From Lathyrus oleraceus (Eukaryota; Streptophyta; Magnoliopsida; Fabales; Fabaceae): a stretch of 64,000 bases of DNA. The translations under genes and the position numbers were made by a program. The DNA is taken from NCBI RefSeq assembly GCF_024323335.1, contig NC_066585.1, positions 186,667,901 through 186,731,900 of the forward strand, in the 5' to 3' direction. The notes under the pieces are model-generated. The model searched no databases, had not been told where the DNA came from, and worked only from the letters and a program-made list of their open reading frames with translations. This document shows, one piece after another, positions 1 to 11,003 of the stretch (the first letter of the stretch is position 1; every line of letters starts with the position of its first letter).

Positions 1-781
1 TTGCTGTTACCTCGGATCTTCATCCGTGTGGTACTTTTACATTTTTCCTGCATTTTACTGCTTTCCTAACTGGAAGACCTCGATAGGAGGCAATGTTTTT
101 GTGTTTACTTTATGCAGGTTCCTTTGTCCAGGACTCCTTTTGCATGAGCGTTCCTATAACGCAAGCAAACCTATTAATTTTTCTTCTTCATAAAACACGT
201 TTACTCCTTCTACTACAGGCGAGTAAGTCTCCAAAGGTCGAGCATCCGATAGATTGCGTAGTAACGTCGTTCGTCCAAAACCCAATCCATAACCCCGTAG
301 TTAGCCGAACTACGGCTTGCTCTGATTCTCATTCCAGATGAGATACGTAGGCATAAGACGCGATGTCTTAGCGAGCACACATCCCCCCAACCCATAGGTC
401 AGCCGAGCTACGAAGACTCTGATTCTCATATTCATATGAGATACGTATGCAGTGGATGCGGTATCCGCGCGAGTCATTTTCATTTAACCCCTTTTTTAGT
501 AAACAGCACAAGATAAACTCGCACCCTTTAGACAAGAACTACAAAAGTGGATCCCGTAGAGTACTACGGATGCGTAGGGGTGCTAATACCTTCCCTTCGT
601 ATAACCGACTCCCGAACCCAAGATTTGGTTGCGAGACCTTGTCTTTTCCTTTCCTCTTTTCAGGTTTACTTCGAGCGTTTCCTTTCCCTCCTTTGGGATA
701 AATAACGCACGGTGGCGACTCTTCTGTCATTTTCTTTCGCCGGTTGTTTTTTTCGCACACTGTATTTTTCAGGTTGCGACA
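1..781 (+). repeat. 5' LTR of element A, 3' part only
   Basis: Aligns base for base with 10223-11003 (the last 781 bases of the 3' LTR) and with 60932-61704. It ends in GCGACA directly before the primer binding site. The first ~510 bases of this LTR lie outside the window. Confidence 0.93.
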
Positions 782-783
782 GC

Positions 784-801
784 TGGCGACTCTACTGGGG
801 A
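784..801 (+). other. Primer binding site, tRNA-Arg type
   Basis: TGGCGACTCTACTGGGGA lies two bases after the LTR end. It differs by one base (ACT for GCT) from the PBS of the Ogre copies at 30228 and 36776. Ogre elements are known to prime from tRNA-Arg. Confidence 0.85.
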
Positions 802-2009
802 CCCGGTTTCCCTAAGCGAGTCCCTCCTAGCTTTTGTAGTTTGTTTGTTTATTGGGTGTTTATGCTTTTGTATAGTTATTTATTTACCTGCTTTACCTTA
901 TTGCATTGTGTACATATCATTGTTGTATCTGTTGGCTGGCTATGGCTGCTTGGTGATCTTTGTGAGATGAGTTCTATACCCGAACTCGAGTGCACTTAGG
1001 ATAGGAGAATGGCATAGTCTTGTCGACTTGTGTGGAGTTATTCCTTAGCAAGTTGACTTGCAAGCCCATTCACTTGGTGGAGGTCATGTTGAGATCAATA
1101 ATGTCACACAAGTAAGTTGTGGTTAGACATTACTTTTTCCAATATAGACCTTAGAAGCCGAGGACCTTAGTTTACCAAACCCATATTGGCCTATTCGTAG
1201 GTCGTAGTGCGAAAGTCGTTCAAGTGTAAGATTTGATACGATTGTTACGCGATACTACACTCATAAGAGTCTCTCTTGAGAATATTTTTGGAATACGAGT
1301 AGTCGTTCTTCCGATAATATCCGAAAGATGGGGTTATGACTATGGGAACCTTTTGTAGAACATGTTTGATAGGTTTAAACCTTAGTACACTCCTTTTGGG
1401 TGGTTCTTAACCTAAACTCCATGCTCGTGACTTGCAACAAACCCTTGATTCATGGTTGATCTGATCAGGTATCCTTAATATCAATGAAACTTGGGTGTTG
1501 ATAAGGTGTAAACCATAATTCACCAAAATGGATGGTTAATATTAAGGATAACATGATCCATCCCATGACCTTTGTTTGGTGTGCTCTTAATTTCTCTCCA
1601 GACAGTGCAACCTGACAGATGTTCAAGCAGATACAACGATCCTAATTCCCATGCCACTACACTGCATTCACATCATTTTGCATCACATCATTTTGCATTC
1701 ATAATCATTCACACATGTTTATCCATTTCTGTGGGGTTTATATCTTCTACTTGATTCTAGTCGGAATTTTCTTGGTTCTCATCAACGACTTAGTCTTTTT
1801 TTTTACATCGTTTATCTATTGAGAGACTGGAATCAAGGGGGTAGAATACCTTTGGAATTGATAAACATGTCATTGCATTTACATATTCATTAGCATGTCT
1901 TGCATAACAGGTACCGCCACAGTGTTCTCAGTTTGTTTGGTGTTCAATCAGCAGGGTAGCTGACCCAGGCATTCACCGGTACGGTACCCGCAGAAACCAA
2001 CAGAGAGTA
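802..2009 (+). other. Untranslated leader of element A, without ORF1
   Basis: About 1.2 kb between PBS and gag with no long ORF. Its middle (about 1000-1560) is collinear with the leaders of Ogre C, D and G, including the stem-loop. Its last part, around 1860-1915, resembles the sequence just before gag in C and D (a TTGCATAA-CAGG-like motif). The region that holds ORF1 in those elements is missing here. Confidence 0.75.
1470..1550 (+). promoter_or_regulatory. Conserved leader stem-loop (element A copy)
   Basis: TATCCTTAATAT (1470-1481) and ATATTAAGGATA (1539-1550) are a perfect 12-bp inverted repeat around a 57-base loop. The loop core, starting AACTTGGGTGTTGATAAGG, is almost identical in the leaders of C, D, F and G. 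In C and D the arms have a different sequence but still pair. A structured RNA element is inferred; its function is unknown. Confidence 0.6.
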
Positions 2010-3634
2010 ATGGAAAGCCTACAGGCCGAGTTCGCCGAGATGAAAATCTGCATGAATCAATTCATGGATGTGGTTCAAGGGGTGGCTCAGGGACAGTAAG
2101 AGCTCAGGCAGATGATACAGAGGAATCCCCCTGCTCAACCAGAGACAGTGACTGATCCTCCACCTGGAGAGGCTAATGGACCCAATGGACCGGGGCCTAT
2201 CCCAATCCTACATGTCACCTCCGGTCAACAGCCCGTTCATGATGATCAGGACGATCAGTTCCCCCTGCTGCAGGAAGACTTTGGTATGGGTCATGGTGTG
2301 GACCCCATGTTTAGAAGATTGGAAGAGAGGTTGAAGGCAGTGGAAGGACAGAATCCTCTGGGAGTAGATGTTGCTGACTTGGGGCTGGTCCCAGATGTGA
2401 GAGTGCCACCGAAATTCAAGGTCCCGATATTTGACAAATACAATGGCAACTCTTGCCCGAAGACCCATGTGCAAGCCTATTTCCGTAAAATGGTTGCATA
2501 CTCCGATGACGAAAAGTTGCTTATGTGTTTTTTTTCCAGGACAGCCTAGCTGGGGTATCCCTGGAATGGTATATGAGGCTGGACAAAGCCCACATCCGTT
2601 GCTGGAGGGATTTGGCTGAGGCTTTCGTGAAGCAGTATCAGTATAATGCAGACATGGCTCCGGACAGAACTCAACTTCAAAATCTGTCTCTTAAAAGCAA
2701 TGAGTGCTTCAGAGAATACGCTCAACGCTGGAGAGAAACAGCTTCCCGTGTTCAACCTCCTATGTTGGAGAAGGAAATGGCTAACATGTTCATGAACACT
2801 CTGCCAGGACCTTATTTGGAGCGCCTGGTGGGTTGCAATGCCTCCAATTTTGCTGATGTAGTCTCTACCGGAGAGAGGGTGGAGAATTACCTGAGGACAT
2901 ACAAGACCCAGAGTGGAGGTGGATCCTCATCAGGGGTGAAGAAGTCGTTCATTCAGGGACAGAAGAGGAGAGAAGGGGATGCAAGTGCCATATCTTCTTA
3001 TCAGAACAGGGATAACCGGAGGAATAACTTTCAGAACTATCATCAGCAACCGTATGTTGAGGTTGTGACCATTCCAGCTGCAGCACCACTACAACAACAA
3101 TAACCACAGCGTCAACCAGCTTAGTACCAACCATAACAACCGGGTAACAGACCCGCCTATCAACCGAGGCCAAGGACGATGGACCAGCGTTTCGATACTC
3201 TTCCAATGTCGTACGCTCAGTTGCTTTCTATTCTTCAATAACTACAACTTGTGCAGTTGCGCACTCTGGCTCCTCCCGTTGGTAGGCTTTCGGTGGGTTA
3301 TGACGCCAACGCTAGGTGTAGCTTCCACTCTGGGGCACCTGGCCACAATATTGAGAACTGCAAAGCTTTTAAGCACGTAGTTTAGGACCTCATTGATTCA
3401 AAGGCCGTTAACTTTGCACCAGCTCCTAATGTCGTCAACAATCCCATGCCCCAGCATGGTGGAGCCAACGTTAACATGGTTGAAGGAGAAGTCAAATTAG
3501 TCTCTGCGGTCAACAATGAAGATGGGGATAGTGATTGCGACATCGATAACTGGGTGCGTCCGAGGATCCCGGGTGAAGTTCTCAACAATTGGTCTTCTGA
3601 GGAGATTGTCCAAGCCACTTGTCTGGAGGAGTAA
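2010..3634 (+). pseudogene. gag: gag of element A (disrupted; protease missing)
   Basis: Structural capsid/nucleocapsid polyprotein of the element. The frame opens at ATG 2010 and meets an in-frame TAA at 2097-2099, at the same place as stops in C, D and G. The central Gag domain (about 2400-2900) contains motifs such as LEWYMRLD, EAFVKQYQYN, MAPDRTQLQ and FREYAQRW, which align with the Ogre gags. A T-run of 8 at about 2528-2535 shifts the frame. Further stops occur at 3101 and beyond, mostly readable as CAA/CAG to TAA/TAG. Near 3320-3362 is a zinc-finger-like CSFHSGAPGHNIENC (C-H-H-C). After NMVEGE the frame goes straight to an acidic tail ending at the intron donor. The ~400 residues holding the aspartic protease in C and D are absent. 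Confidence 0.8.
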
Positions 3635-3873
3635 TTTTCTTTGTTTATTCATGCATATCCAAGTCTTACGTTCCGCCAGGGCGTAATGACTCATTGTAGG
3701 GCTCATCTATGTGACACTTGCATTTTTTATCATAAATAAAGGACGTCTTTTTGCATTCAAATATTTCGTTCCCTGTCTTTCTATTTTTGCAGTTTTTCAA
3801 AAAAAATGGCAATGTTTTGTTTAGTTTCCACTTTTTTATTCACACTCATAAGCACATACCATCACTCATGCAG
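3631..3873 (+). other. Predicted Ogre-type intron between gag and pol
   Basis: Donor GTAATT at 3631, acceptor ATGCAG ending at 3873, 243 bases, AT-rich. The upstream ORF stops at TAA 3632-3634, inside the donor. Removing the segment joins the gag frame (phase 2) to the pol frame without a stop. Element D has the same arrangement at 54632-54885. An intron between pro and RT is known for Ogre; these exact borders are my inference. Confidence 0.65.
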
Positions 3874-6800
3874 ATGCACATCACCGGATCCTGCTATGGC
3901 TCGCTTCGAGTTTGAAAATCCAATCTTTCAAGCTGAAGAAGAGGGTGATGAAGACTGTGAACTCCCTGAAGAACTTACCAGGTTATTAAAACAAGAGGAA
4001 AGGGTCATTCAACTGCATCAAGAGTCTGTTGAAGTGATTAATCTCGGCACCGAGGACGCCAAGAGAGAAATCAAGTTAGGGGCTGCTTTGGAAGATAATA
4101 TGAAGAAGGGGTTAATTGAATTGCTGCAAGAGTATGTTGACATCTTCGCTTGGTCTTATCAGGACATGCCAGGGCTTGACACAGACATCGTGGTACATCG
4201 CTTGCCACTCAAAGAAGGTTGTCCTCCGGTCAAGCAGAAGCTCAGAAGAACAAGACCAGAGATGGCTGTCAAGATAAAGGAAGAAGTGCAAAAACAGTTG
4301 GATGCAGGGTTTCTAGCAGTCACAAATTATCCGCCATGGGTTGCAAATATCGTTCCGATACCTAAGAAGGATGGAAAGGTACAGATGTGTGTTGACTACC
4401 GGGATCTGAACAGGGCTAGTCCTAAAGATGATTTCCCCTTACCTCACATTGACGTTTTGGTGGATAACACGACTCAGTTCTCGGTATTCTCCTTCATGGA
4501 TGGCTTTTCTGGCTATAATCAAATTAAGATGGCACCAGAAGACATGGAGAAGACAACATTGATAACCCCATGGGGCACCTTCTGTTACAAGGTGATGTCG
4601 TTTGGTCTAAAAAATGTCGGAGCAACATATCAGCGAGCGATGGTGACTCTGTTCCATGATATGATTCATCATGAAATCGAGATTTATGTTGATGATATGA
4701 TTGCCAAATCTCAGACAGAAGAAGAACATTTGGTGAATTTGCAGAAACTGTTTGAGCGTTTAAGGAAATTCAAGCTGAGGCTTAATCCGAACAAGTGTAC
4801 TTTTGGGGTGAGATCTGGAAAACTACTGGGTTTTGTTGTTAGCGGAAAAGGGATTGAGGTGGATCCGGCCAAAGTGAAAGCGATACAGGAAATGCCTAAG
4901 CCAAAAACAGAGAAACAAGTCTATGGTTTCTTAGGGAGGTTGAACTACATTGCAAGGTTCATCTCTCACCTAACAGCCACGTGTGAGCCAATATTCAAAT
5001 TATTGATAAAAGATCAGGCTATCAGGTGGAATGATGATTGTCAAAGGGCGTTCGAGAAGATAAAAGAGTATTTGCAGAATCCTCCTAGCCTTGTGCCTCC
5101 GGTCCCAGGGAGACCGCTGCTTATGTATTTGATAGTACTGGACAATTCCATGGGTTGTGTTCTCGGTCAACACGACGAGACAGGTAGGAAAGAGCATGAC
5201 ATCTACTACCTGAGTAAGAAATTCATAGATTGCGAGTCGAGATACTCAATGCTTGAAAAAACATGTTGTGCACTTGCATGGGCTGCTAAGCGATTGAGAC
5301 AATACATGCTGTCTCACACAACCTTACTGATCTCCAAAATGGATCCAGTCAAGTATATATTTGAGAAGCCAGCTCTCACCGGAAGAGTTTCTCGTTGGCT
5401 AATGGTACTGACAGAGTACGACATCTAGTATACTTCCCAGAAAGCCATCAAGGGGAGTATTCTGTCAGACTATCTTGCTCAATAGCCGGTTGAAGATTAT
5501 GAGCCGATGAAGTTTGATTTTCCAGATGAAGACATCATGTTCCTCAAGATGAAAGATTGTGAAGAGCCAGTTGTTGAAGAGGGACCTGATCCAGACGAAA
5601 AGTGGACTTTAATGTTTGATGGGGCCGTCAACGCCAGAGGAAGTGGAATTAGTGTTGTCATTACAACTCCGAAAGGTGCCCACATGCCTTTCACCGCTCG
5701 TCTGACTTTCGAGTGCACCAATAATGAAGCTGAGTATGAAGCCAATATCTTGGGTATTGAGCAAGCCATTGATTTGAGAATCAAGACTTTGGACATCTTC
5801 GGAGATTCAGCTCTGGTAATCAATCAAGTGAATGGTGATTGGAACACTCTCCAGCCTACTCTGGTCCCCTACAGAGATTACACGAGAAGACTGTTGACTT
5901 TCTTCACAACAGTAAAGTTGTACCATATATCTCGTGATGAGAACCAGATGGAAGATGCTCTTGCTACTCTATCCTCCATGATCACGGTGATCCGTTGGAA
6001 CCATGCTCCCAAGATCGACGTGATGCACCTTGATAGGGCCGCGTATGTGTTTGCTGCTGAACTGGTAGTTGATGATAAGCCCTGGTATCACGACATCAAG
6101 TGCTTTCTGAAGAATCAAGAGTACCCTGCAGGGGAATCCAACAATGATAGAGAGACTTTAAGAAGATTGGCAGGCAGTTTCTTCTTGAACAAAGACGATG
6201 TTCTGTATAAGAGGAACTTCGACATGGTTTTGCTCAGATGCGTGGACAGACACGAAGCAGACATGTTAATGCAGGAAGTTCATGAAGGCTCCTTCGGTAC
6301 TCATGCCGGCGGACATGCAATGGCTAAGAAATTGTTGAGAGCGGGTTATTACTGGATGACCATGGAATCTGATTGTTTCAAATATGCTCGGAAGTGCCAT
6401 AAATGCCAGATTTATGTTGATAAGGTGCATGTGCCGCCGAATCCTTTGAATGTGATGTCTTCGCCGTGGCCTTTCGCTATGTGGGGCATCGATATGATTG
6501 GAAAGATTGAGCCGACCGCTTCCAATGAGCATCGCTTCATCCTTGTTGCCATCGACTATTTCACTAAGTGGGTCGAAGCAACGTCATTTGCGAAGGTCAC
6601 CAGACATGTGGTTACCCGATTCATCAAGAAAGAAATCATTTGTCGCTATGGGATTCCCGAAAGAATCATTACTGATAATGGTTCTAATCTCAATAACAAA
6701 ATGATGAAGGAGTTGTGCCAGAACTTCAACATTCAGCATCACAATTCTTCCCCTTACCGCCCTAAGATGAACGGTGCTGTTGAAGCGGCAAATAAGAACA

Positions 6801-7332
6801 TAAAGAAGATTGTGCAGAAGATGGTCGTTACGTACAGAGATTGGCATAAGATGATACCCTTTGCCTTGCATGGGTACCGTACTTCAGTACGTACATCGAC
6901 CGGGAAACCCCTTACTCCCTTGTGTATGGTATGGAAGCAGTCCTACCTGTTGAAGTGGAGATTCCTTCTCTAAGAGTCCTGTTGGATGTCAAGTTAGACG
7001 AAGCTGAATGGGTTCGGACAAGGTTCAATGAGTTGAGTCTTTTCGAAGAGAAGCGAATGGCAGCCATTTGTCATGGGCAGTTGTATCAGAGTCGGATGAA
7101 GAGAGCCTTTGATCAGAAAGTGCATCCTCGATGTTTCCAAGTCGGAGATTTAGTGTTGAAAAGGATCCTTCCTCCTCAGACAGATCACAGGGGCAAGTGG
7201 ACTCCTAACTATGATGGACCGTATATTGTCACCAAGGTTTTTGATGGTGGGGACTTAATGCTTGCAACGATGGATGGTGAAAACTTCACTTCCCCGGTGA
7301 ACTCAGACGCGGTTAAAAAATACTTCGCATGA
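3874..7332 (+). pseudogene. pol: pol of element A: RT, RNaseH, archaeal-type RNaseH, integrase (disrupted)
   Basis: Polyprotein that copies and integrates the element. Counting from the ATG at 3896: RT with YVDD at residue 264; first RNaseH with D416, E about 454 and D about 483; second RNaseH with FDGA at 575, an AEYEA motif near 614 and GDSALV near 637; integrase with an H-H-C-C finger (CHKC) and catalytic D866, D927, E963, giving the D,D(35)E spacing. The second RNaseH is the hallmark of the Tat lineage. Breaks: TAG at 5426-5428 and 5483-5485, and a one-base loss near 6903 that shifts the integrase C-terminus into another frame (6922-7332). Catalytic residues of all four enzymes are otherwise present. 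No chromodomain is seen. Fusion to gag would need the intron at 3631-3873 to be spliced. Confidence 0.9.
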
Positions 7333-8923
7333 AATAGACCCGTTGGACAATAAAAAGAGTAGTCCAGGCAAAAATGGGCATCCTGGCGAACCAAGAAAAT
7401 GAAAAAGGTTCGGGCAAATATTAGGGATTAAAAATGAAAAGATTGTACACCCGGTAAGTTGAAAACCTGAAAAGGCAACTTAGGCAAAAATGGGTATCCC
7501 GGTGGATTGAAAACCCGAAAAGGGCGATCCAGGCAAAAGTTAGGGATTAAGCGAATGACTGCGATCTGAGTAGTTCTGAATCTCATCTCGTGTCAATGAC
7601 TGGAAACTTTTGAAGGATAGGAAACAATCCAATCACTCTTTTTCAGAAAGCTGATCATCTAGAGGATCTTGAAGACGAGCAAGTCATAGCAGAATTGGAA
7701 CCCAATAGAAATCCATTTCACATTGCCATTAGATTAATTTCTGTTTTTATCTTTTGTGCGATTACCTCTTTCCAGGGATTGCTTCCTGATATAAATGCCC
7801 ATTCAGAGGCCATTCAATCAATAAAATCATGTTATTCAGTATATCTCTGTTTTCATTTTCATTTTTCTGTTTTGTTTGCAAAAATGACGTCCAAATTTTT
7901 CGATAAATATTGCATCATGACACATAAGAGCTTTACAGGTACATGCTTAATAAACATTTAAAATTGATGTAAATTTTAAGTGCTTTGGATCGTCTATTCA
8001 GAACAGGTACCCTCGGGGCATTTCCTTAAAATCCCCTGCAGATGATCGTGAGTGTTTTCCCCAGTGAAGTCGCCAACAGACAAATTCGGTATCTTATCCC
8101 TGCAGAGCTGATCAGAGCGTTGGATTCTTCAATCCCCAGCAGGTTCTCACCAATGTACCTCCCCCCAAGCGGTGGTTTCAGATTATACACTCCCCAGTAG
8201 AGTTGACAATGTCAGACTATATACCCCCATGGGAGTTGACAGTGCCAGACTGTATCTTCCCAGCAGAAGCGGCTGCTCCTCAGAGTTCGAAGCCAGATCG
8301 ATAATCCCAATGCCAGATCCATGGTTTCTTTCCTTGAAGCAGAACCTCGGTACCGTATCGGTGTTTGCTTCCCCTGCTGAGTCATCTCTCGCAGATCGTG
8401 GTTGCCATAACCACTATCGCTTTCCCCAGCAGCAGGTTTTCAGTGTCGTTCTCTCCCAAGTCAGAATCTCAGTATTTCGTCATTGCTAGAACACCGTGTG
8501 GCGGGTCATTTCCCCAAAGAATTCTTTGCGATGTGCATCTCCAGCAGCCTTGCCAGGGTCCAGAAGATGGTGATCATTTCCCCAGCAGATCCCCTTGCCT
8601 CAGCTTGGCATTCTACCCAGCATTTTGCATCCCTGCATGTATAATCATATTGCATTGCATCCTCCCAAATCGCGTAGCATTTCCATTTTCATGGAGCATT
8701 ACGCCATTGAAAAATTCAAACATACGCATGTAAGCATAAAACATTCTCGGTATCCCAAGTGATAAGCCAGAAGTTGTTTCCAGTACTCAGACTGAAGATT
8801 GTTCATGACTTACATTTGTTATCCCCAGCAAGTGTCATTGGCCCATGCGCCGCCTCTATTATCGTTCCCTATTTCTGCCGATGCTGACAGGCATGAAAAT
8901 TCCGGTATTCAGACCGAAGTGGC

Positions 8924-9290
8924 GCTCAGGCCAGTTTTCCGATGTTCAGATCAAAGAAGTTTTCGACGTTCAGGTCGATGCAACTTGTGGCGTTCAGGCC
9001 AGTTTTCCGATGTTCAGATCGAAGAAGTTTCCGACGTTCAGGTCGATGCAACTTGTGGCGTTCAGGCCAGTTTTCCGATGTTCAGATCGAAGAAGTTTCC
9101 GACGTTCAGGTCAATGCAACTTGTGGCGTTCAGGCCAGTTTTCCGATGTTCAGATCGAAGAAGTTTCCGACATTCAGGTCGATGCAACTTGTGGCATTTA
9201 GGCCAATTTTCCGATGTTCAGATCGAAGAAGTTTCCGACGTTCAGGTCGATGCAACTTGTGGCATTCAAGCCAGCCTCTCGGTGTTCAGA
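8924..9290 (+). repeat. 68-bp tandem repeat, about 5.4 copies
   Basis: Copies start at 8924, 8992, 9060, 9128, 9196 and 9264 (last one partial); the spacing is exactly 68. Each unit has three shorter blocks, each opening with a TTCAG motif (GTTCAGGCC, GTTCAGATC, GTTCAGGTC). Copies differ by only a few substitutions. No stop occurs in any forward frame of the unit, so all three forward frames stay open across the array. Confidence 0.95.
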
Positions 9291-9343
9291 CCGATATTAA
9301 TAATCTCATATCTCCCGATGTTCAGATCGAAGTCATTTCCAGT

Positions 9344-9530
9344 ATTCAGACTGATGAGCGGCATTCAGGCCATGGTTATTTCTGTGTTACCATTTATTTT
9401 GGTATCCAGGTTAACATTCTTTTTCGGTATTCAGACTGATGAGCGGCATTCAGGCCATGGTTATTTCTGTGTTACCATTTATGTTGGTATCCAGGTTAAC
9501 ATTCTTTTTCGGTATTCAGACTGACTCTCA
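9344..9530 (+). repeat. 85-bp tandem repeat, two copies
   Basis: ATTCAGACTGATGAGCGGC begins at 9344 and 9429; a third start of the same motif at 9514 diverges after about 10 bases. It lies directly downstream of the 68-bp array and shares its ATTCAG/GTTCAG core. Confidence 0.9.
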
Positions 9531-9700
9531 CCGTACCAGACGGATTCTTCTTTCAAGACCACCTCTTTGCCGATTCTGACAGGCATTGTTACTTCACTTT
9601 ATTTCAGTGCAAATTTTCGGACTTTTATTGTATTCAATCCCTTGATACCTCGAAAGCACGAAAGTCGCTGCTATCTTCTTTCCAGGTCTCCAGTTGATTG

Positions 9701-9711
9701 AATAGGGGCAG
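9701..9711 (+). other. Polypurine tract of element A
   Basis: AATAGGGGCAG one base before the TG of the 3' LTR. The D-type Ogre tail has AAATAGGGGCAG at the equivalent place (11591-11602). This is the plus-strand primer site. Confidence 0.85.
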
Positions 9712-9712
9712 C

Positions 9713-11003
9713 TGTAATACCCCAAAATTTACCCTTCATTAAAAAAATGAAAAAAAAAAACGAAAAAACGAAAAAAATAAATAAATAAAAGAAAAAATCT
9801 TGGACTTGGACCTCTCTCATTTGAGCCCACAGGTCCACAAAAATCAGGTTATAAATTCAGAGTTTCAGTGAAACAAAAGGCAATTTTATTCCTATTACCC
9901 TGTCTGGGAAAAAGATAGTGAGAGAAGAACCCTGGGGAAAAAGATAGTGAGAGAAGAGCTAACAGAGTTCAGAGCAACCTCCAGGAAACTCTGAAAGGTT
10001 CATTCTGACTCACACACTTTCAGCTCAAGCAAACCCTAACATTGCTTTGCAAACCCAACCGGGCAATTCGAGTTTAATCGATCTCTCCAATCAAGGATAA
10101 CTTGCGTGGTTCCCCACCTTATTTGTGGGATACCCCTGGAGGTTCATTCCGATTACCTGTACTGACCCACTTTCTTTGATGATGTTAGCTTGGAAGGATC
10201 TCAGGGTTTATCGTTCCTTTAATTGCTGTTACCTCGGATCTTCATCCGTGTGGTACTTTTACATTTTTCCCGCATTTTACTTCTTTCCTAGCTGGAAGAC
10301 CTTGATAGGAGGAAATGTTTTTGTGTTTACTTTATGCAGGTTCCTTTGTCCAGGACTCCTTTTGCATGAGCGTTCCTATAACGCAAGCAAACCTATTGAT
10401 TTTTCTTCTCCATAAAACACGTTTACTCCTTCTACTACAGGCGAGTAAGTCTCCAAAGGTCGAGCATCCGGTAGATTGCGTAGTAACGTCGTTCGTCCAA
10501 AACCCAATCCATAACCCCGTAGTTAGCCGAACTACGGCTTGCTCTGATTCTCATTCCAGATGAGATACGTAGGCATAAGACGCGATGTCTTAACGAGCAC
10601 ACATCCCCCCAACCCATAGGTCAGCCGAGCTACGAAGACTCTGATTCTCATATTCAGATGAGATACGTATGCAGTGGATGCGACATCCGCGCGAGTCATT
10701 TTCATTTAACCCCTTTTTTAGTAAACAAGACAAGATAAACTCACCCCCTTTAGACAAGAACTACAAAAGTGGATCCCGTAGAGTATTACGGATGCGTAGG
10801 GGTGCTAATACCTTCCCTTCGCATAACCGACTCCCGAACCCAAGATTTGGTTGCGAGACCTTGTCTTTTCCTTTCCTCCTTTCAGGTTTACTTCGAGCGT
10901 TTCCTTTCCCTCCTTTGGGATAAATAACGCACGGTGGCGACTCTTCTGTCATTTTCTTTCACCGGTTGTTTTTTTCGCACACTGTATTTTTCAGGTTGCG
11001 ACA
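9713..11003 (+). repeat. 3' LTR of element A, complete (1291 bp)
   Basis: Begins TGTAATACC and ends GCGACA. The last 781 bases align without net indel to 1-781, and the whole aligns to 60417-61704. A TATAAATT at 9850-9857 is the likely core promoter (60564 in F). An A-rich stretch at 9743-9795 is far longer in F. It is followed by TTACC, the same five bases that precede the 5' LTR at 60417. Confidence 0.93.

Larger units (their letters stand above)
7333..9700 (+). other. 3' untranslated region of element A
   Basis: Long non-coding region between integrase and polypurine tract. Near 7440-7560 it holds short repeats of the type GTTGAAAACCCGAAA followed by GGGC; the same motif follows integrase in element D (58350-58430), so it is conserved in the family. 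From about 8040 it is rich in CCCCAGCAG and CCCCAGTAGAG motifs, and from 8880 in tandem repeats (listed separately). No credible gene. Confidence 0.7.
1..11003 (+). mobile_element. Compact Ogre/Tat-type Ty3/gypsy retrotransposon (element A)
   Basis: LTR retrotransposon whose 5' LTR is cut by the window start. Order: partial 5' LTR, tRNA-Arg-type PBS, leader, gag, short intron, RT-RNaseH-second RNaseH-integrase, repeat-rich 3' UTR, polypurine tract, complete 3' LTR. The pol order with an archaeal-type RNaseH between RNaseH and integrase is typical of the Tat lineage, which includes Ogre. Leader, intron and pol match the Ogre elements at 25692-60416. Unlike them it has no ORF1 between PBS and gag, and no aspartic protease between gag and the intron. 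By eye the 781 shared LTR bases differ at about 20 sites with no net indel, so the insertion is moderately old. Coding regions carry stops and frameshifts, so this copy is not autonomous. The 3' flank is TTACC (11004-11008). Confidence 0.85.

Noticed and set aside
8924..9290. CRISPR-like array
   Set aside because: Units are contiguous with no unique spacers, and the setting is a plant retrotransposon.
8799..9524. Long open frames (241, 118 and 165 codons) as a repeat protein
   Set aside because: They are the three frames of one 68-bp tandem array in a 3' UTR. Their peptides are the same repeat shifted, with no known domain.
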